From the IMG/VR virus record IMGVR_UViG_3300010354_000411, positions 1 to 29,460 of that record: DNA of 29,460 nucleotides; one strand, given 5' to 3'. Source of the DNA: a virus. Shown here piece by piece: positions 15,069 through 21,867 of the stretch. Under the pieces are notes generated by a model. That model was given only the letters and a program-made list of their open reading frames with translations. It had not been told where the DNA came from and made no database searches. The position numbers and the translations under genes are program-made. Each line of letters starts with the position of its first letter. Position 1 is the stretch's first letter.

Positions 15069-15637
15069 CTTCACCTCGCCTGATCGGCCTCTACAGCCCC
15101 GCTCCCCGCAGCGGTAAATCCACCGTTGCCGCCTACCTCACCGAGCACGGCTTCTACACCGTGCCCTTCGCGCGCCCCATCAAGTTGATGGTCCGCACCT
15201 TCCTGATCCAGCTGGGTTACGGCCCAAGCGAGATCGACCACTTCCTCGAGGCCGGCAAGAACGACGTCATCGAAGGAATCCGCACCACACCCCGGCAGCT
15301 GATGCAGCTCCTCGGCACCGAGTGGGGTCGGGGGTGCGTGCACCCTCAGGTCTGGCTGATGTGCTGGGAACGCGCAACGCAGCAAAAGCTCGAAGCCGGC
15401 ATCCCTGTCGTCGTGGACGACTGCAGATTCCCCAACGAAGCCGCCCTGATCCGCCGCCTCGGCGGTGAGCTCTGGCGCATCGAACGCCCGGGCAACGAAC
15501 GCCAAACCGATCACGCCTCCGAGGGCGGCCTCGACGAATACCCGCTCTTCGACCGCCGCCTGGTCAACGACGGCTCGCTACTCACGCTTCACAGCCGGGT
15601 ACGCGAAATCGTCACTCCTCTTTCACTCGCGTCTTGA
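15065..15637 (+). CDS. Deoxynucleoside monophosphate kinase-like protein
   Basis: 190 residues. The P-loop is SPAPRSGKST at about residues 10-20. The lid and acceptor part includes RTTPRQLMQLLGTEWGR, DDCRFPNEAALIRRLGGELW and ERPGNERQTDHASE, the pattern of the T4 gp1-like dNMP kinase family ('R.LLQ..GTE..R', 'D.RFPNE....', 'DHaSE'). It would phosphorylate dNMPs to dNDPs for phage DNA synthesis. This fits the ThyX gene two genes downstream. Confidence 0.82.
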   Translation: MTSPRLIGLYSPAPRSGKSTVAAYLTEHGFYTVPFARPIKLMVRTFLIQLGYGPSEIDHFLEAGKNDVIEGIRTTPRQLMQLLGTEWGRGCVHPQVWLMCWERATQQKLEAGIPVVVDDCRFPNEAALIRRLGGELWRIERPGNERQTDHASEGGLDEYPLFDRRLVNDGSLLTLHSRVREIVTPLSLAS

Positions 15638-15640
15638 GCC

Positions 15641-15895
15641 ATGCCGATCATTCCGTCAGTACCGATGACGCTTGCGCCAAAGCCAGCCGATACCCATCAG
15701 GTGTACCCCTGGCGCTTCCGCATCGGTTCTTTGGTCTACGTGAAGGGCCACCCGACCGATGACACCTTCACGGTGATCGGAGGCGAACTGTGGCTGGGCT
15801 TCCCCCATCTGCATCTCTACGACCGCGACGGCAAGACGTGGCGCATCCCGCAGCTGCACTGCTCGTCAAAGCCAATCACTTTCCGCAAGGGCTGA
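15641..15895 (+). CDS. Small hypothetical protein before thyX
   Basis: 84 residues: a beta-rich core (YPWRFRIGSLVYVKGHPTDD, TFTVIGGELWLGFPHLHLYD) that resembles a small SH3/KOW-like barrel. Function unknown. Its TGA overlaps the thyX ATG (TGATG), so the two are probably translated together. ATG at 15641 is preferred; an internal ATG gives a shorter form. Confidence 0.65.
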   Translation: MPIIPSVPMTLAPKPADTHQVYPWRFRIGSLVYVKGHPTDDTFTVIGGELWLGFPHLHLYDRDGKTWRIPQLHCSSKPITFRKG

Positions 15896-16614
15896 TGGAT
15901 CCTTACTTCCGCGTTGAGGTTCTAAATAGAACCGAACATCCCCAAACGCTTTGCTGGTGGGCAATGCACCAGGATTACAGCGAGAACTTCGTCTTTGATG
16001 AAGAACCGCCCGGCGAATCCGAGGCCGGTGCCCTCATCGTCAAACACCTCCTCGCTGGCGAGCGCGGTCATTACGGACCCCTCGAGCACCCATCCATCAC
16101 CTTCAACGTCGGCGGCTTCCCTCACTCGGTGATGCAACAAGCCCGCACCCACCGGGTGGGCGTTTCATTCGATGTGCAATCCGGCCGCTACACCGGCAAG
16201 CGCATCCTTGATGTCTGCACTGGTGAGCGCGACGTCGAAGAAGTCTTCTACCTCCGCCCGGTCGGCACCTACCGAGACCGCCAAGGCAAGAAGTACGAGT
16301 ACACCGAAGACCAACGCATGGTCCACCGGATCATCTGCATCGACTCCGCCGGCCGCTACAAGCTCGCCCTCGAGGACGGCTTCAGCGAAGAGCACGCCAG
16401 GGACATCATTCCCTACGCAATTCGCCAGGACTTCGTGGTGTCTTTCAACCTGCGCAGCCTGCTGCATTTCATGGATCTCCGCGCCAAGCGCGACGCTCAA
16501 CTCGAGATCCAAGCGCTATGCGATCTGATGTGGCCCCACCTTGAAGCATGGGCCCCCGAGATCGCCGGGTGGTACGGCGCTTCGCGCCTTCATAAAGCTC
16601 GTCTTGCACCTTGA
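15895..16614 (+). CDS. thyX: Flavin-dependent thymidylate synthase
   Basis: 239 residues. It makes dTMP from dUMP with FAD, NADPH and methylene-THF. The ThyX signature appears as RTHRVGVSFDVQSGRY at residues 84-99, the cyanobacterial version of RHRxxSxNExSxR, with Asp93 and Gln95 in place of Asn and Glu as I recall from picocyanobacterial ThyX. Other marks are LIVKHLLAGERGHYGPLEHP near residue 60, IPYAIRQDFVVSFNLRSLLH, and MDLRAKRDAQLEIQALCDLM. The C-terminal AGWYGASRLHKARLAP closely resembles host proteins. The ATG lies inside the stop of the preceding gene; the longer upstream frame is out-of-family. Together with dCTP deaminase downstream it completes a dUMP-to-dTMP route. Confidence 0.93.
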   Translation: MDPYFRVEVLNRTEHPQTLCWWAMHQDYSENFVFDEEPPGESEAGALIVKHLLAGERGHYGPLEHPSITFNVGGFPHSVMQQARTHRVGVSFDVQSGRYTGKRILDVCTGERDVEEVFYLRPVGTYRDRQGKKYEYTEDQRMVHRIICIDSAGRYKLALEDGFSEEHARDIIPYAIRQDFVVSFNLRSLLHFMDLRAKRDAQLEIQALCDLMWPHLEAWAPEIAGWYGASRLHKARLAP

Positions 16615-16618
16615 ACCC

Positions 16619-17023
16619 ATGAACCGCACGCCATTCACGGTCTTCATCACGATTGGTTCACTTGCTGCAATCGCCTTTGTTCTGTGGGGGCTCCCGCAAC
16701 TCGGCGTTTACAACCGCACCCTCCGAGGCCGGGCCGCCCTGATGGAAGCCGAGTCCACCCGTCAGGTCCGAGTACTCGAAGCCAAAGCCCGCCAAGAGTC
16801 GGCCCAACTCGAAGCTCAGGCCGAGATCACCAAAGCCGAGGGCAGCGCCAAAGCGATTGCCGCGCTAAAGCAAGAACTCGGCTCCAGCGAGGCATACCTG
16901 CGCTGGCTTTACATCCAGGGCCTGCAGGAGCAGGGCAACACCGCCGGCGAAAAGACCGTCGTCTACATCCCCACCGACGGCCTGGTGCCGCTGCCCATCT
17001 CCGAAGCCCCACGGATCAAATGA
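16619..17023 (+). CDS. SPFH-tail-like membrane protein
   Basis: 134 residues from the ATG at 16619. One membrane helix at about residues 6-28 (FTVFITIGSLAAIAFVLWGL) is followed by a long helix rich in Ala, Glu and Lys (RGRAALMEAESTRQVRVLEA, KARQESAQLEAQAEITKAEG) and ends KTVVYIPTDGLVPLP. This is the layout of phage proteins that look like the C-terminal half of band-7/prohibitin proteins, found in many cyanophages. Function unknown; a host membrane or protease interaction has been suggested for related proteins. Its stop overlaps the next ATG. Confidence 0.7.
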   Translation: MNRTPFTVFITIGSLAAIAFVLWGLPQLGVYNRTLRGRAALMEAESTRQVRVLEAKARQESAQLEAQAEITKAEGSAKAIAALKQELGSSEAYLRWLYIQGLQEQGNTAGEKTVVYIPTDGLVPLPISEAPRIK

Positions 17024-17313
17024 ACATCACCATCCGCTCCACCGAGGACGGCTACTACCGCTGGGAGCTATGCGACGGCCCTGACGGCGCCTTCGAGTTC
17101 GCCGGCACGGCGCCTCTGCTCGAGCGCGTCTTCGAGGACATCATTCGCGCCCAGTGGGTCCTCGCAGAGAACCTCACAGGAGAAGCCGACTCCGTGCCCT
17201 TGGTGGATACGTATGGCGGCCTTCACCTGGCGCCCATCGCCCAGATCCATACGCCCCCGGGCGCTTCGCTCCCCGCTCAGCAGGACATCCCACCCCCGCG
17301 CCATACGCATTAA
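17020..17313 (+). CDS. Hypothetical protein before the sigma factor
   Basis: 97 residues: MNITIRSTEDGYYRWELCDG then a helix (FEDIIRAQWVLAENL) and a Pro/His-rich tail. Small beta-alpha fold, not recognised. The ATG lies in the stop of the membrane protein gene (ATGA). It ends 51 bases before the sigma factor ATG. Confidence 0.65.
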   Translation: MNITIRSTEDGYYRWELCDGPDGAFEFAGTAPLLERVFEDIIRAQWVLAENLTGEADSVPLVDTYGGLHLAPIAQIHTPPGASLPAQQDIPPPRHTH

Positions 17314-17364
17314 GCCTCCATTTCATTTACCTTCTCCCGCCCTAATTAGGTTGACAATGCCCCA

Positions 17365-18234
17365 ATGTCCCAATCCGAAATACACGATTATTTGACCCAG
17401 GTTGGTCGGCACCCCGTCCTCTCCAAGGAGGCGCAACTACGCCACTGCCGCCGCATCCACGCCTGGCTCCACCACGAGGACGGCCGCGACGCCGCACCCC
17501 TCAGCATCCGCCGCGCCGGCAAACGCTCCATGGAGGTGATGACGGTCACGAACCTCCGCCTCGTCATCTCCATTGCCAAGCGCTATCAGAACCGCGGCCT
17601 CGATATGGCCGACCTCATCCAGGAAGGCAACCTCGGCCTGATCCGTGGCCTCGAGCTCTTCGACCCCACCCGTGGCTACGCCGTAAGCACGTATGCCTAC
17701 TGGTGGATCCGCCAAGCCATCACCCGCGCCATCCACACCCACGCCCGAACGATCCGCCTCCCCATCAATACTCACGAGCTGATCACCCGGGTGCAGCGTT
17801 TCAGCTACGAATTCACCTCACACGCCGGCCGCCCTCCTACGCACCAAGAAGTCGCCGAGGCCGTCGACGTCACCCCCGAGCGCATCGCTCAACTCCTACA
17901 AACCCACACCACGACGGTCTGCTGCTCCCTCGACGCCGTCTGCGCCGACAGCACCAGCCCCCTGATCGACATCCTTGCCAACCCGGAGGGCACCAACGGC
18001 GCCGAGCCCGACGAGTTCATCCTCGCCACCGCCGCCCGCGAAGATGTCACCGCCGCATTGGCCCAGCTGAACTCCACAGAAGAAGCCATCGTCCGAGGCC
18101 GGTACTTCGAAGGCCGCACCCTGCGCGAGATCTCCGAGGAGCTTGGCTTCACCCGCTCCCGAGCCGGCCAAGTTCAGCAGACCGCCCTACGCAAACTCCG
18201 CACGCAGCTCGCCCGCCAAGGCCATGACGACTGA
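17365..18234 (+). CDS. Phage-encoded sigma factor, cyanobacterial group 2/3 style
   Basis: 289 residues with the sigma-70 regions 2, 3 and 4. Region 2 is TNLRLVISIAKRYQNRGLDM, ADLIQEGNLGLIRGLELFDP and TRGYAVSTYAYWWIRQAITR, including the -10 recognition and melting stretch. Then RTIRLPINTHELITR, region 3 (RPPTHQEVAEAVDVTPERIA) and region 4 with the HTH EEAIVRGRYFEGRTLREISE and FTRSRAGQVQQTALRKLR. There is no long region 1.1. Wording such as 'YWWIRQAITRAI...IRLP' is closest to cyanobacterial sigma factors. It would direct host RNA polymerase to a phage or host promoter set, a likely switch between phases. Confidence 0.93.
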   Translation: MSQSEIHDYLTQVGRHPVLSKEAQLRHCRRIHAWLHHEDGRDAAPLSIRRAGKRSMEVMTVTNLRLVISIAKRYQNRGLDMADLIQEGNLGLIRGLELFDPTRGYAVSTYAYWWIRQAITRAIHTHARTIRLPINTHELITRVQRFSYEFTSHAGRPPTHQEVAEAVDVTPERIAQLLQTHTTTVCCSLDAVCADSTSPLIDILANPEGTNGAEPDEFILATAAREDVTAALAQLNSTEEAIVRGRYFEGRTLREISEELGFTRSRAGQVQQTALRKLRTQLARQGHDD

Positions 18235-18445
18235 CGACTTCAACACGGGCCTCCGCTGGTATGAGCAGTGGCTGCTCGAGCTCCTGGTGAAGAGCCCCCG
18301 GATCAGCCGGATCATGGTCGAGATCCCCGTGGACGAAGCAGAGGAAGAAGACGACGTCGATGACGAGCGCCACGAGGCCGATCTCCGTCAACAGCTGGAG
18401 TGGATCTACCAAGGCCCAAGCGCTGACGAAGAAGAGCAGGATTGA
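18224..18445 (+). CDS. Small acidic protein overlapping the sigma gene
   Basis: 73 residues: MTTDDFNTGLRWYEQWLLEL followed by a very acidic segment (VDEAEEEDDVDDERHEADL) and an acidic end. It overlaps the sigma gene by 11 bases (ATG at 18224). An acidic partner of the sigma factor, such as an anti-sigma or DNA-mimic protein, is possible but only inferred from charge and coupling. Confidence 0.6.
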   Translation: MTTDDFNTGLRWYEQWLLELLVKSPRISRIMVEIPVDEAEEEDDVDDERHEADLRQQLEWIYQGPSADEEEQD

Positions 18446-18495
18446 CGTTTCGCCTGCATTTGTGCCAAGGTTGGTGAGTTAGCCCCTCAGACCCA

Positions 18496-18882
18496 ATGCC
18501 AGGCCCAGCACCGAAAGTTCCGCTGCAGCAGCTCTTCGGAACCTGCGAAACCCTTTACCAACGCGACGGATTCGTGCGCTGGGCTGACGTCGGCAGAGTC
18601 CACGGCATCTCCCGCCAAAGCGTGCAGCTCCGCTTCAAGAAGGCGATCGAGACCGGCGAGCTCGACGAAGCGACCTACGAACGCTGGGAATCCGCCTCCT
18701 CCCGCCGCACGCTGACGGCGAAACGCGCCCAGGAGCGTAAGCGTGCGAAAGAAGCCCGTGCGGTGAACATTACGCTGAGCCCCGACAACAAAGCCTGGCT
18801 CGAAACTCAATGCACCGAGCGCGGTGTTACGAGCGCGGATATCATCAACGGGCTTCTGAACAAGGCTAGAACAGAGAAATAA
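18496..18882 (+). CDS. HTH plus ribbon-helix-helix-like protein
   Basis: 128 residues. The N-terminal half has an HTH-like part (FVRWADVGRVHGISRQSVQL followed by RFKKAIETGEL); a basic coil (LTAKRAQERKRAKEARA) joins it to a CopG-like end (VNITLSPDNKAWLETQCTER). It may be a DNA-binding regulator in the sigma module. It overlaps the convergent HNH gene by 17 bases. Confidence 0.65.
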   Translation: MPGPAPKVPLQQLFGTCETLYQRDGFVRWADVGRVHGISRQSVQLRFKKAIETGELDEATYERWESASSRRTLTAKRAQERKRAKEARAVNITLSPDNKAWLETQCTERGVTSADIINGLLNKARTEK

Positions 18883-19426
18883 TTCCAGTTATACTTTCGC
18901 GAGCAAATGCGTCTTCCGCAGTCATATTACATCTGTATATACGTTGATAAATAGTAGAGTATCCAACTCCCAGCTTACTGCACAAGCTTCTTAGGTTATA
19001 TATCCCATCCTCATGCATCACGAGATACTTACTCTTTTTACCGTTCACATTGGCACTATTGATCTCATCGTATCTGTTCTTTTCGTCGCGACCGTTGTCG
19101 TCCTGCCATCCAAGCACGAGCCCGTCGTCCGTGTGACGGACAATCATGCTGGAAGGATCTTGCCCCGTCTGCAGGTAATAGACGATTCGATGTACGTAGT
19201 AGAGCCCGTGCCCTTTAACACTTACTGTCCAGTACTTCGCCTGCCGTGTTCCAGCAGGTTTACCCGGGTATGCCACACCCGACTTGACACGCCACACCAA
19301 ACCAGAAGGCGACTGGTCGTCGAGGGCGAAAAGCTCCGCGACCACAGGGGGAATCGGGCGGGGAGGGCCCTTGCGGGTGTGCTTGTATCCGATCTCCGTG
19401 AGTGGCAAGCAGAGCTGGTAGGCCAT
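18866..19426 (-). CDS. HNH endonuclease (homing type)
   Basis: 186 residues. The HNH/AP2-like core reads GLVWRVKSGVAYPGKPAGT, KYWTVSVKGHGLYYVHRIVY and YLQTGQDPSSMIVRHTDDGLVLGWQDDNGR, with paired His (HR and RHTDD) and an Asn in the last helix. A C-terminal NUMOD-like helix-turn-helix (LRSLCSKLGVGYSTIYQRI) supports site-specific DNA binding. Such enzymes are free-standing homing endonucleases in phages and spread by cutting relatives. It is the only minus-strand gene in the right half and has a more AT-rich sequence, so it is probably acquired. No intron around it is visible. Confidence 0.78.
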   Translation of the reverse strand: MAYQLCLPLTEIGYKHTRKGPPRPIPPVVAELFALDDQSPSGLVWRVKSGVAYPGKPAGTRQAKYWTVSVKGHGLYYVHRIVYYLQTGQDPSSMIVRHTDDGLVLGWQDDNGRDEKNRYDEINSANVNGKKSKYLVMHEDGIYNLRSLCSKLGVGYSTIYQRIYRCNMTAEDAFARESITGIISLF

Positions 19427-19632
19427 CCATCCTGTCCTGGTTGCTCTAAGTATATACCCAGATCAAAAACACATATATACATTTAGCTGGGCGTGTTGTA
19501 AGTGCAATATGAGGTGCGCACACTGTTCGCACTCTGAGTCGCATGAGACTTGGCCGATACTATCTCTCTTATGCGCGCGCACAGCGTCTCACCCCAAGAC
19601 TCAAGAGACACGGCAACCCTGGTGGCGGGATC

Positions 19633-19664
19633 CGTCAGAACTGACGAAACCGGTGCTAGTGTTC
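19633..19664 (+). promoter_or_regulatory. Promoter-like site 1 with palindromic operator
   Basis: CGTCAGAACTGACG (19633-19646) is a perfect 6+2+6 palindrome. Ten bases later comes TAGTGT (19657-19662) with an upstream TG (TGcTAGTGT), an extended -10. The palindrome lies over the place of the -35, so a repressor there would block the promoter. Confidence 0.5.
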
Positions 19665-19665
19665 T

Positions 19666-19724
19666 GGCACAGCCGAAGGGGCCCCGGAGAGCGACGCTCT
19701 CGCGGACGGCGCCAGGGCTGTGCC
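19666..19724 (+). ncRNA. Long-stem hairpin just after promoter-like site 1
   Basis: GGCACAGCC (19666-19674) pairs with GGCTGTGCC (19716-19724) as a perfect 9-bp stem. Inside, GAGAGC (19687-19692) pairs with GCTCTC (19696-19701). It starts a few bases after the extended -10, where a transcript would begin. A small structured RNA is likely. No known RNA family recognised. Confidence 0.45.
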
Positions 19725-19921
19725 TCGCACCTGGACAACTTGGCACTTAGCCGCGGGTAACCGTGGAGGGGAGCTTCGCGCGGTTTCACGATCCGCGCAG
19801 GCGAGGATCCTCCCGTGCATTCCGCATGTAGTGGCGTTTGAGTAGCTGGGCCCTTATGGCTGTGGCGTGGGTGGTAACGGCTCCCGCTAGTGACGATCTC
19901 AAACCCGGCGACCCATAGGGG

Positions 19922-19954
19922 TTGACCGATCCCGCGGCAAGGGTGCTAGTGTTC
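19922..19954 (+). promoter_or_regulatory. Promoter-like site 2
   Basis: TTGACC (19922-19927) and TGcTAGTGT (-10 at 19947-19952) with a 19-base spacer. The 13-mer GGTGCTAGTGTTC is identical to that of site 1, and as there a hairpin follows at once. Confidence 0.5.
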
Positions 19955-19958
19955 AGGG

Positions 19959-19977
19959 GCCAGCCGGAAGGGCTGGC
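19959..19977 (+). ncRNA. Hairpin after promoter-like site 2
   Basis: GCCAGCC / GGCTGGC, 7-bp stem with GGAAG loop, then CTGGC...GCCAG (19973 to about 19992) as an alternative pair. Second member of the twin promoter-hairpin arrangement; ends of the possible RNA are not known. Confidence 0.4.
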
Positions 19978-20511
19978 AGGCCGTCAGGCCAGAACCTAGG
20001 AAACCGAATAGGACTAGTGGCGCGGGCAGAGTCCGGCCAGCCGACACGGCCGATGGTAGGCATGTTCTACATGCTGAAACGTAGGCAATTCGTGTCAGTG
20101 AACCGTGCGGATGGCACAAGGCAGAGATGCTGCGTGCGTGGATGCTCCCTAGTCCTTTTTGGTAGTTACGTGGTTGAAACAGGACCGCGGGAACCTTGAC
20201 AATTTAGTTACACAGAGTTGGTGTGCCCTGGTATGGCGACGCTGCGACAGCTGCAGCCTCTCGAATCGCACGGGCTCCGTCCATACTGCAGGCATGCTGT
20301 CTCTCTGTAACGCAATAGCTTCCGCGTATAGTATCGCTGCCGGTAAGGTTTCCGGGTGTGACAGCATCGCTATACGTATCGCGTAAGACGTGAGATCTAG
20401 GTGGCAATCTAGCCACTGCTGCATAGCCTTAGTGACTATGTGGCGACCATGCAGCCGAATTAAGTAGGCTTTGGTTTGTACTTTGTCGTTCGATAACTGG
20501 AGGGACTTCGT

Positions 20512-20559
20512 GTGCCCTACTACGACGGTGAGGTCAAGCCATGGATAAGCACTCTTTAA
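20512..20559 (+). CDS. Possible 15-aa leader peptide
   Basis: GTG start with GGAGGG at 20499-20504, a 7-base spacing that is ideal and unusually strong for this genome. It reads MPYYDGEVKPWISTL and stops at TAA. Two hairpins follow at once, before the next real gene. This is the layout of a translated leader that controls hairpin choice, but chance cannot be excluded for so short a frame. Confidence 0.35.
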   Translation: MPYYDGEVKPWISTL

Positions 20560-20581
20560 TCACGTTCTAACTGTGTCCTTT

Positions 20582-20634
20582 CTCCTGGGTTACTCATACC
20601 CAGGAGGCGCAATACATCTAACCCTGTATTGCGT
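20582..20634 (+). promoter_or_regulatory. Two adjacent perfect hairpins
   Basis: CTCCTGGGT (20582-20590) / ACCCAGGAG (20598-20606), a perfect 9-bp stem, and GCGCAATACA (20607-20616) / TGTATTGCGT (20625-20634), ten pairs with one G-T. Neither has a T-run. A third, C/G-rich stem with TTGTTT after it is at about 20659-20690 and could terminate. Confidence 0.6.
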
Positions 20635-20711
20635 ATTGCCGAACATCTCCCCCAGACATTCCCCCAGGCGCACTGCGTCCGGGGGTTGTTTGGCTGAGGT
20701 GCTTTGCACCT

Positions 20712-20730
20712 TCATCCTCTCGCTGTGAGT
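20712..20730 (+). promoter_or_regulatory. Leader repeat copy 1
   Basis: TCATCCTCTCGCTGTGAGT, repeated exactly at 22436-22454 and in part at 26743-26766. In each case a hairpin precedes it and a gene start follows within 15-50 bases. Here the GTG at 20725 is in frame with the gene and could itself be the start. Confidence 0.6.
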
Positions 20731-20736
20731 TTCAGC

Positions 20737-20895
20737 ATGTACGAAACAGTTATGGGCCAAACGACCCGTGAAAAGCTCGCTGAGCTTATCGACGAATATC
20801 AAATGGGTGATTATCTTGCCCATGCTCTTATCCGTCGTATGACAACGGACGAGTGCCGCGATCTGCTCGCGGACCTTAAGGCTGAGCGTATCTGA
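20737..20895 (+). CDS. Small hypothetical protein (52 aa)
   Basis: MYETVMGQTTREKLAELIDE then YQMGDYLAHALIRRMTTDEC and RDLLADLKAERI. Two or three helices, acidic and basic mixed, no motif recognised. The GTG at 20725 in the leader repeat is in frame and would add VSFS. First gene of the right-hand accessory run, behind the leader peptide and hairpins. Confidence 0.6.
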   Translation: MYETVMGQTTREKLAELIDEYQMGDYLAHALIRRMTTDECRDLLADLKAERI

Positions 20896-20913
20896 CCCAT
20901 TCAGGAACTGACT

Positions 20914-21135
20914 GTGAAAAGCTTTGCTTCTGTTTACGCATGGCAGGTCTTTGTGCCTGCCCAAAAGGCATGGGTCCACTTCCGTCGCAGTGAAATGCAC
21001 GGCCCCGGCTGGTGGTTTAGCGAAGCTCGCAGCCAATCCGGCCGCGTGCTCGGCACCCGCACCATCAGTGCGGAATACGCAGCCGATCTCTTCGCCCGCT
21101 ACGGCTCCGATGCCGAAATCCAGTACTACAGCTAG
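20914..21135 (+). CDS. Small hypothetical protein
   Basis: 73 residues from GTG. WQVFVPAQKAWVHFRRSEMH is a short beta-rich start, followed by GPGWWFSEARSQSGRVLGTR and a helix TISAEYAADLFARYG. Aromatic-rich; no family recognised. The gap before it holds TGACCCATTC, a string repeated in part near 21375 and in full near 23188 after other stop codons. Confidence 0.6.
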   Translation: MKSFASVYAWQVFVPAQKAWVHFRRSEMHGPGWWFSEARSQSGRVLGTRTISAEYAADLFARYGSDAEIQYYS

Positions 21136-21143
21136 GAACTCGA

Positions 21144-21377
21144 ATGATCACCGAGCACGCAACAGCCGAGCACTTCGCTCGGTGGGAGTCCCATGCCCGG
21201 ACTCTCGATCAATACAGCCTCCGCTACATCGTGGCGGACTGCCACCAGGCCGCCGCCGGTATGCGCGGCTGGAATCCCTCTCGCGAGGGCTACTACCTCG
21301 ATCAGGCCGCGACCTACGGCATGGAGCTGACACGGCGCAACCGTGACCTCCCTGCCGGGCTCCGTGTCCGCCTTTGA
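21144..21377 (+). CDS. Small hypothetical protein
   Basis: 77 residues: MITEHATAEHFARWESHART, LDQYSLRYIVADCHQAAAGM, RGWNPSREGYYLDQAATYGM. Compact helical protein of the type found in many phages ('YI..DC..A...M.G.NP..EG.Y.D.A'), function unknown. Sits in a row of small genes with short gaps. Confidence 0.65.
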   Translation: MITEHATAEHFARWESHARTLDQYSLRYIVADCHQAAAGMRGWNPSREGYYLDQAATYGMELTRRNRDLPAGLRVRL

Positions 21378-21400
21378 CCTATTCACAAACTGTGTGCACT

Positions 21401-21688
21401 ATGTACTGCAACGACTGGTTTGAAGGCCGTCAGGCCATCCGCGCTCTCCCTACCGAGTGTGTTTCCGACATCGCCAGGCCCGGCCCGGCTGATGAAGCTG
21501 TTGAGCACTGGGTTGAGCGCCTGTCATTTGAAGGGCCTGCGTGGCTGATACGCGAGCACCTATCCGGCTATGGCGCGTGGGATCGCGCCCAACTATGCGA
21601 TCACCAGCAAAATCTCCGCCGTTTGCTGTGGGTTTGGGCTCACGACATTCATGAAAGCGGCGATGACATCCTCTATCTGATGCGCTAA
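21401..21688 (+). CDS. Small hypothetical protein
   Basis: 95 residues from ATG (an upstream TTG at 21374 is less likely). It has MYCNDWFEGRQAIRALPTEC and helices (AVEHWVERLSFEGPAWLIRE, LCDHQQNLRRLLWVWAHDIH). Not recognised. Its TAA shares a base with the next ATG. Confidence 0.6.
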   Translation: MYCNDWFEGRQAIRALPTECVSDIARPGPADEAVEHWVERLSFEGPAWLIREHLSGYGAWDRAQLCDHQQNLRRLLWVWAHDIHESGDDILYLMR

Positions 21689-21867
21689 TGAAACGCCCAG
21701 CAACAGCTGATGAGCGCTACACAAAGTGCCTAGAAATGTGGCGGCTGCTCTTTGACGTAGAGCAGTTCATCATCAATGATCCTGACTACGAATACATCCA
21801 GCACAGCATTTCTAACTGCCTGGATGTTGTCAACACAATGCACAATCGTTTGGAGACTGAACAATGA
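21688..21867 (+). CDS. Small hypothetical protein (59 aa)
   Basis: Starts at the ATG inside the previous stop (TAATG) and ends at a TGA that holds the next ATG (ATGA). Reads MKRPATADERYTKCLEMWRL then LFDVEQFIINDPDYEYIQHS and ISNCLDVVNTMHNRLETEQ. A helical protein; coupling on both sides makes it likely to be real. Confidence 0.7.
   Translation: MKRPATADERYTKCLEMWRLLFDVEQFIINDPDYEYIQHSISNCLDVVNTMHNRLETEQ

Larger units (their letters stand above)
19427..20736. other. 1.3-kb non-coding, structured region
   Basis: No ORF here has convincing protein-like composition on either strand. Frames of 60-91 codons exist, but all are rich in Arg/Ser/Cys or broken in style. Instead the stretch holds two copies of GGTGCTAGTGTTC, a perfect operator-like palindrome, several hairpins and a short peptide frame with a good ribosome site. 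Base composition between 20100 and 20560 is unlike the coding neighbours. It may encode regulatory RNA or hold an origin or packaging site. No tRNA, tmRNA, RNase P or known riboswitch was recognised. Confidence 0.6.

Noticed and set aside
16684-17313. 209-codon plus-strand frame as one protein
   Set aside because: The part before 17020 is an out-of-frame shadow of the membrane protein; only the last 97 codons look real.
20017-20424. Small frames at 20017-20199 (+) and 20149-20424 (-)
   Set aside because: Cys/Arg/Ser-heavy, no conserved look, no ribosome site and no coupling to neighbours.
18866-20736. Group I intron hosting the HNH gene
   Set aside because: No P7/P3 core or split host gene could be seen around the HNH gene; it looks free-standing.
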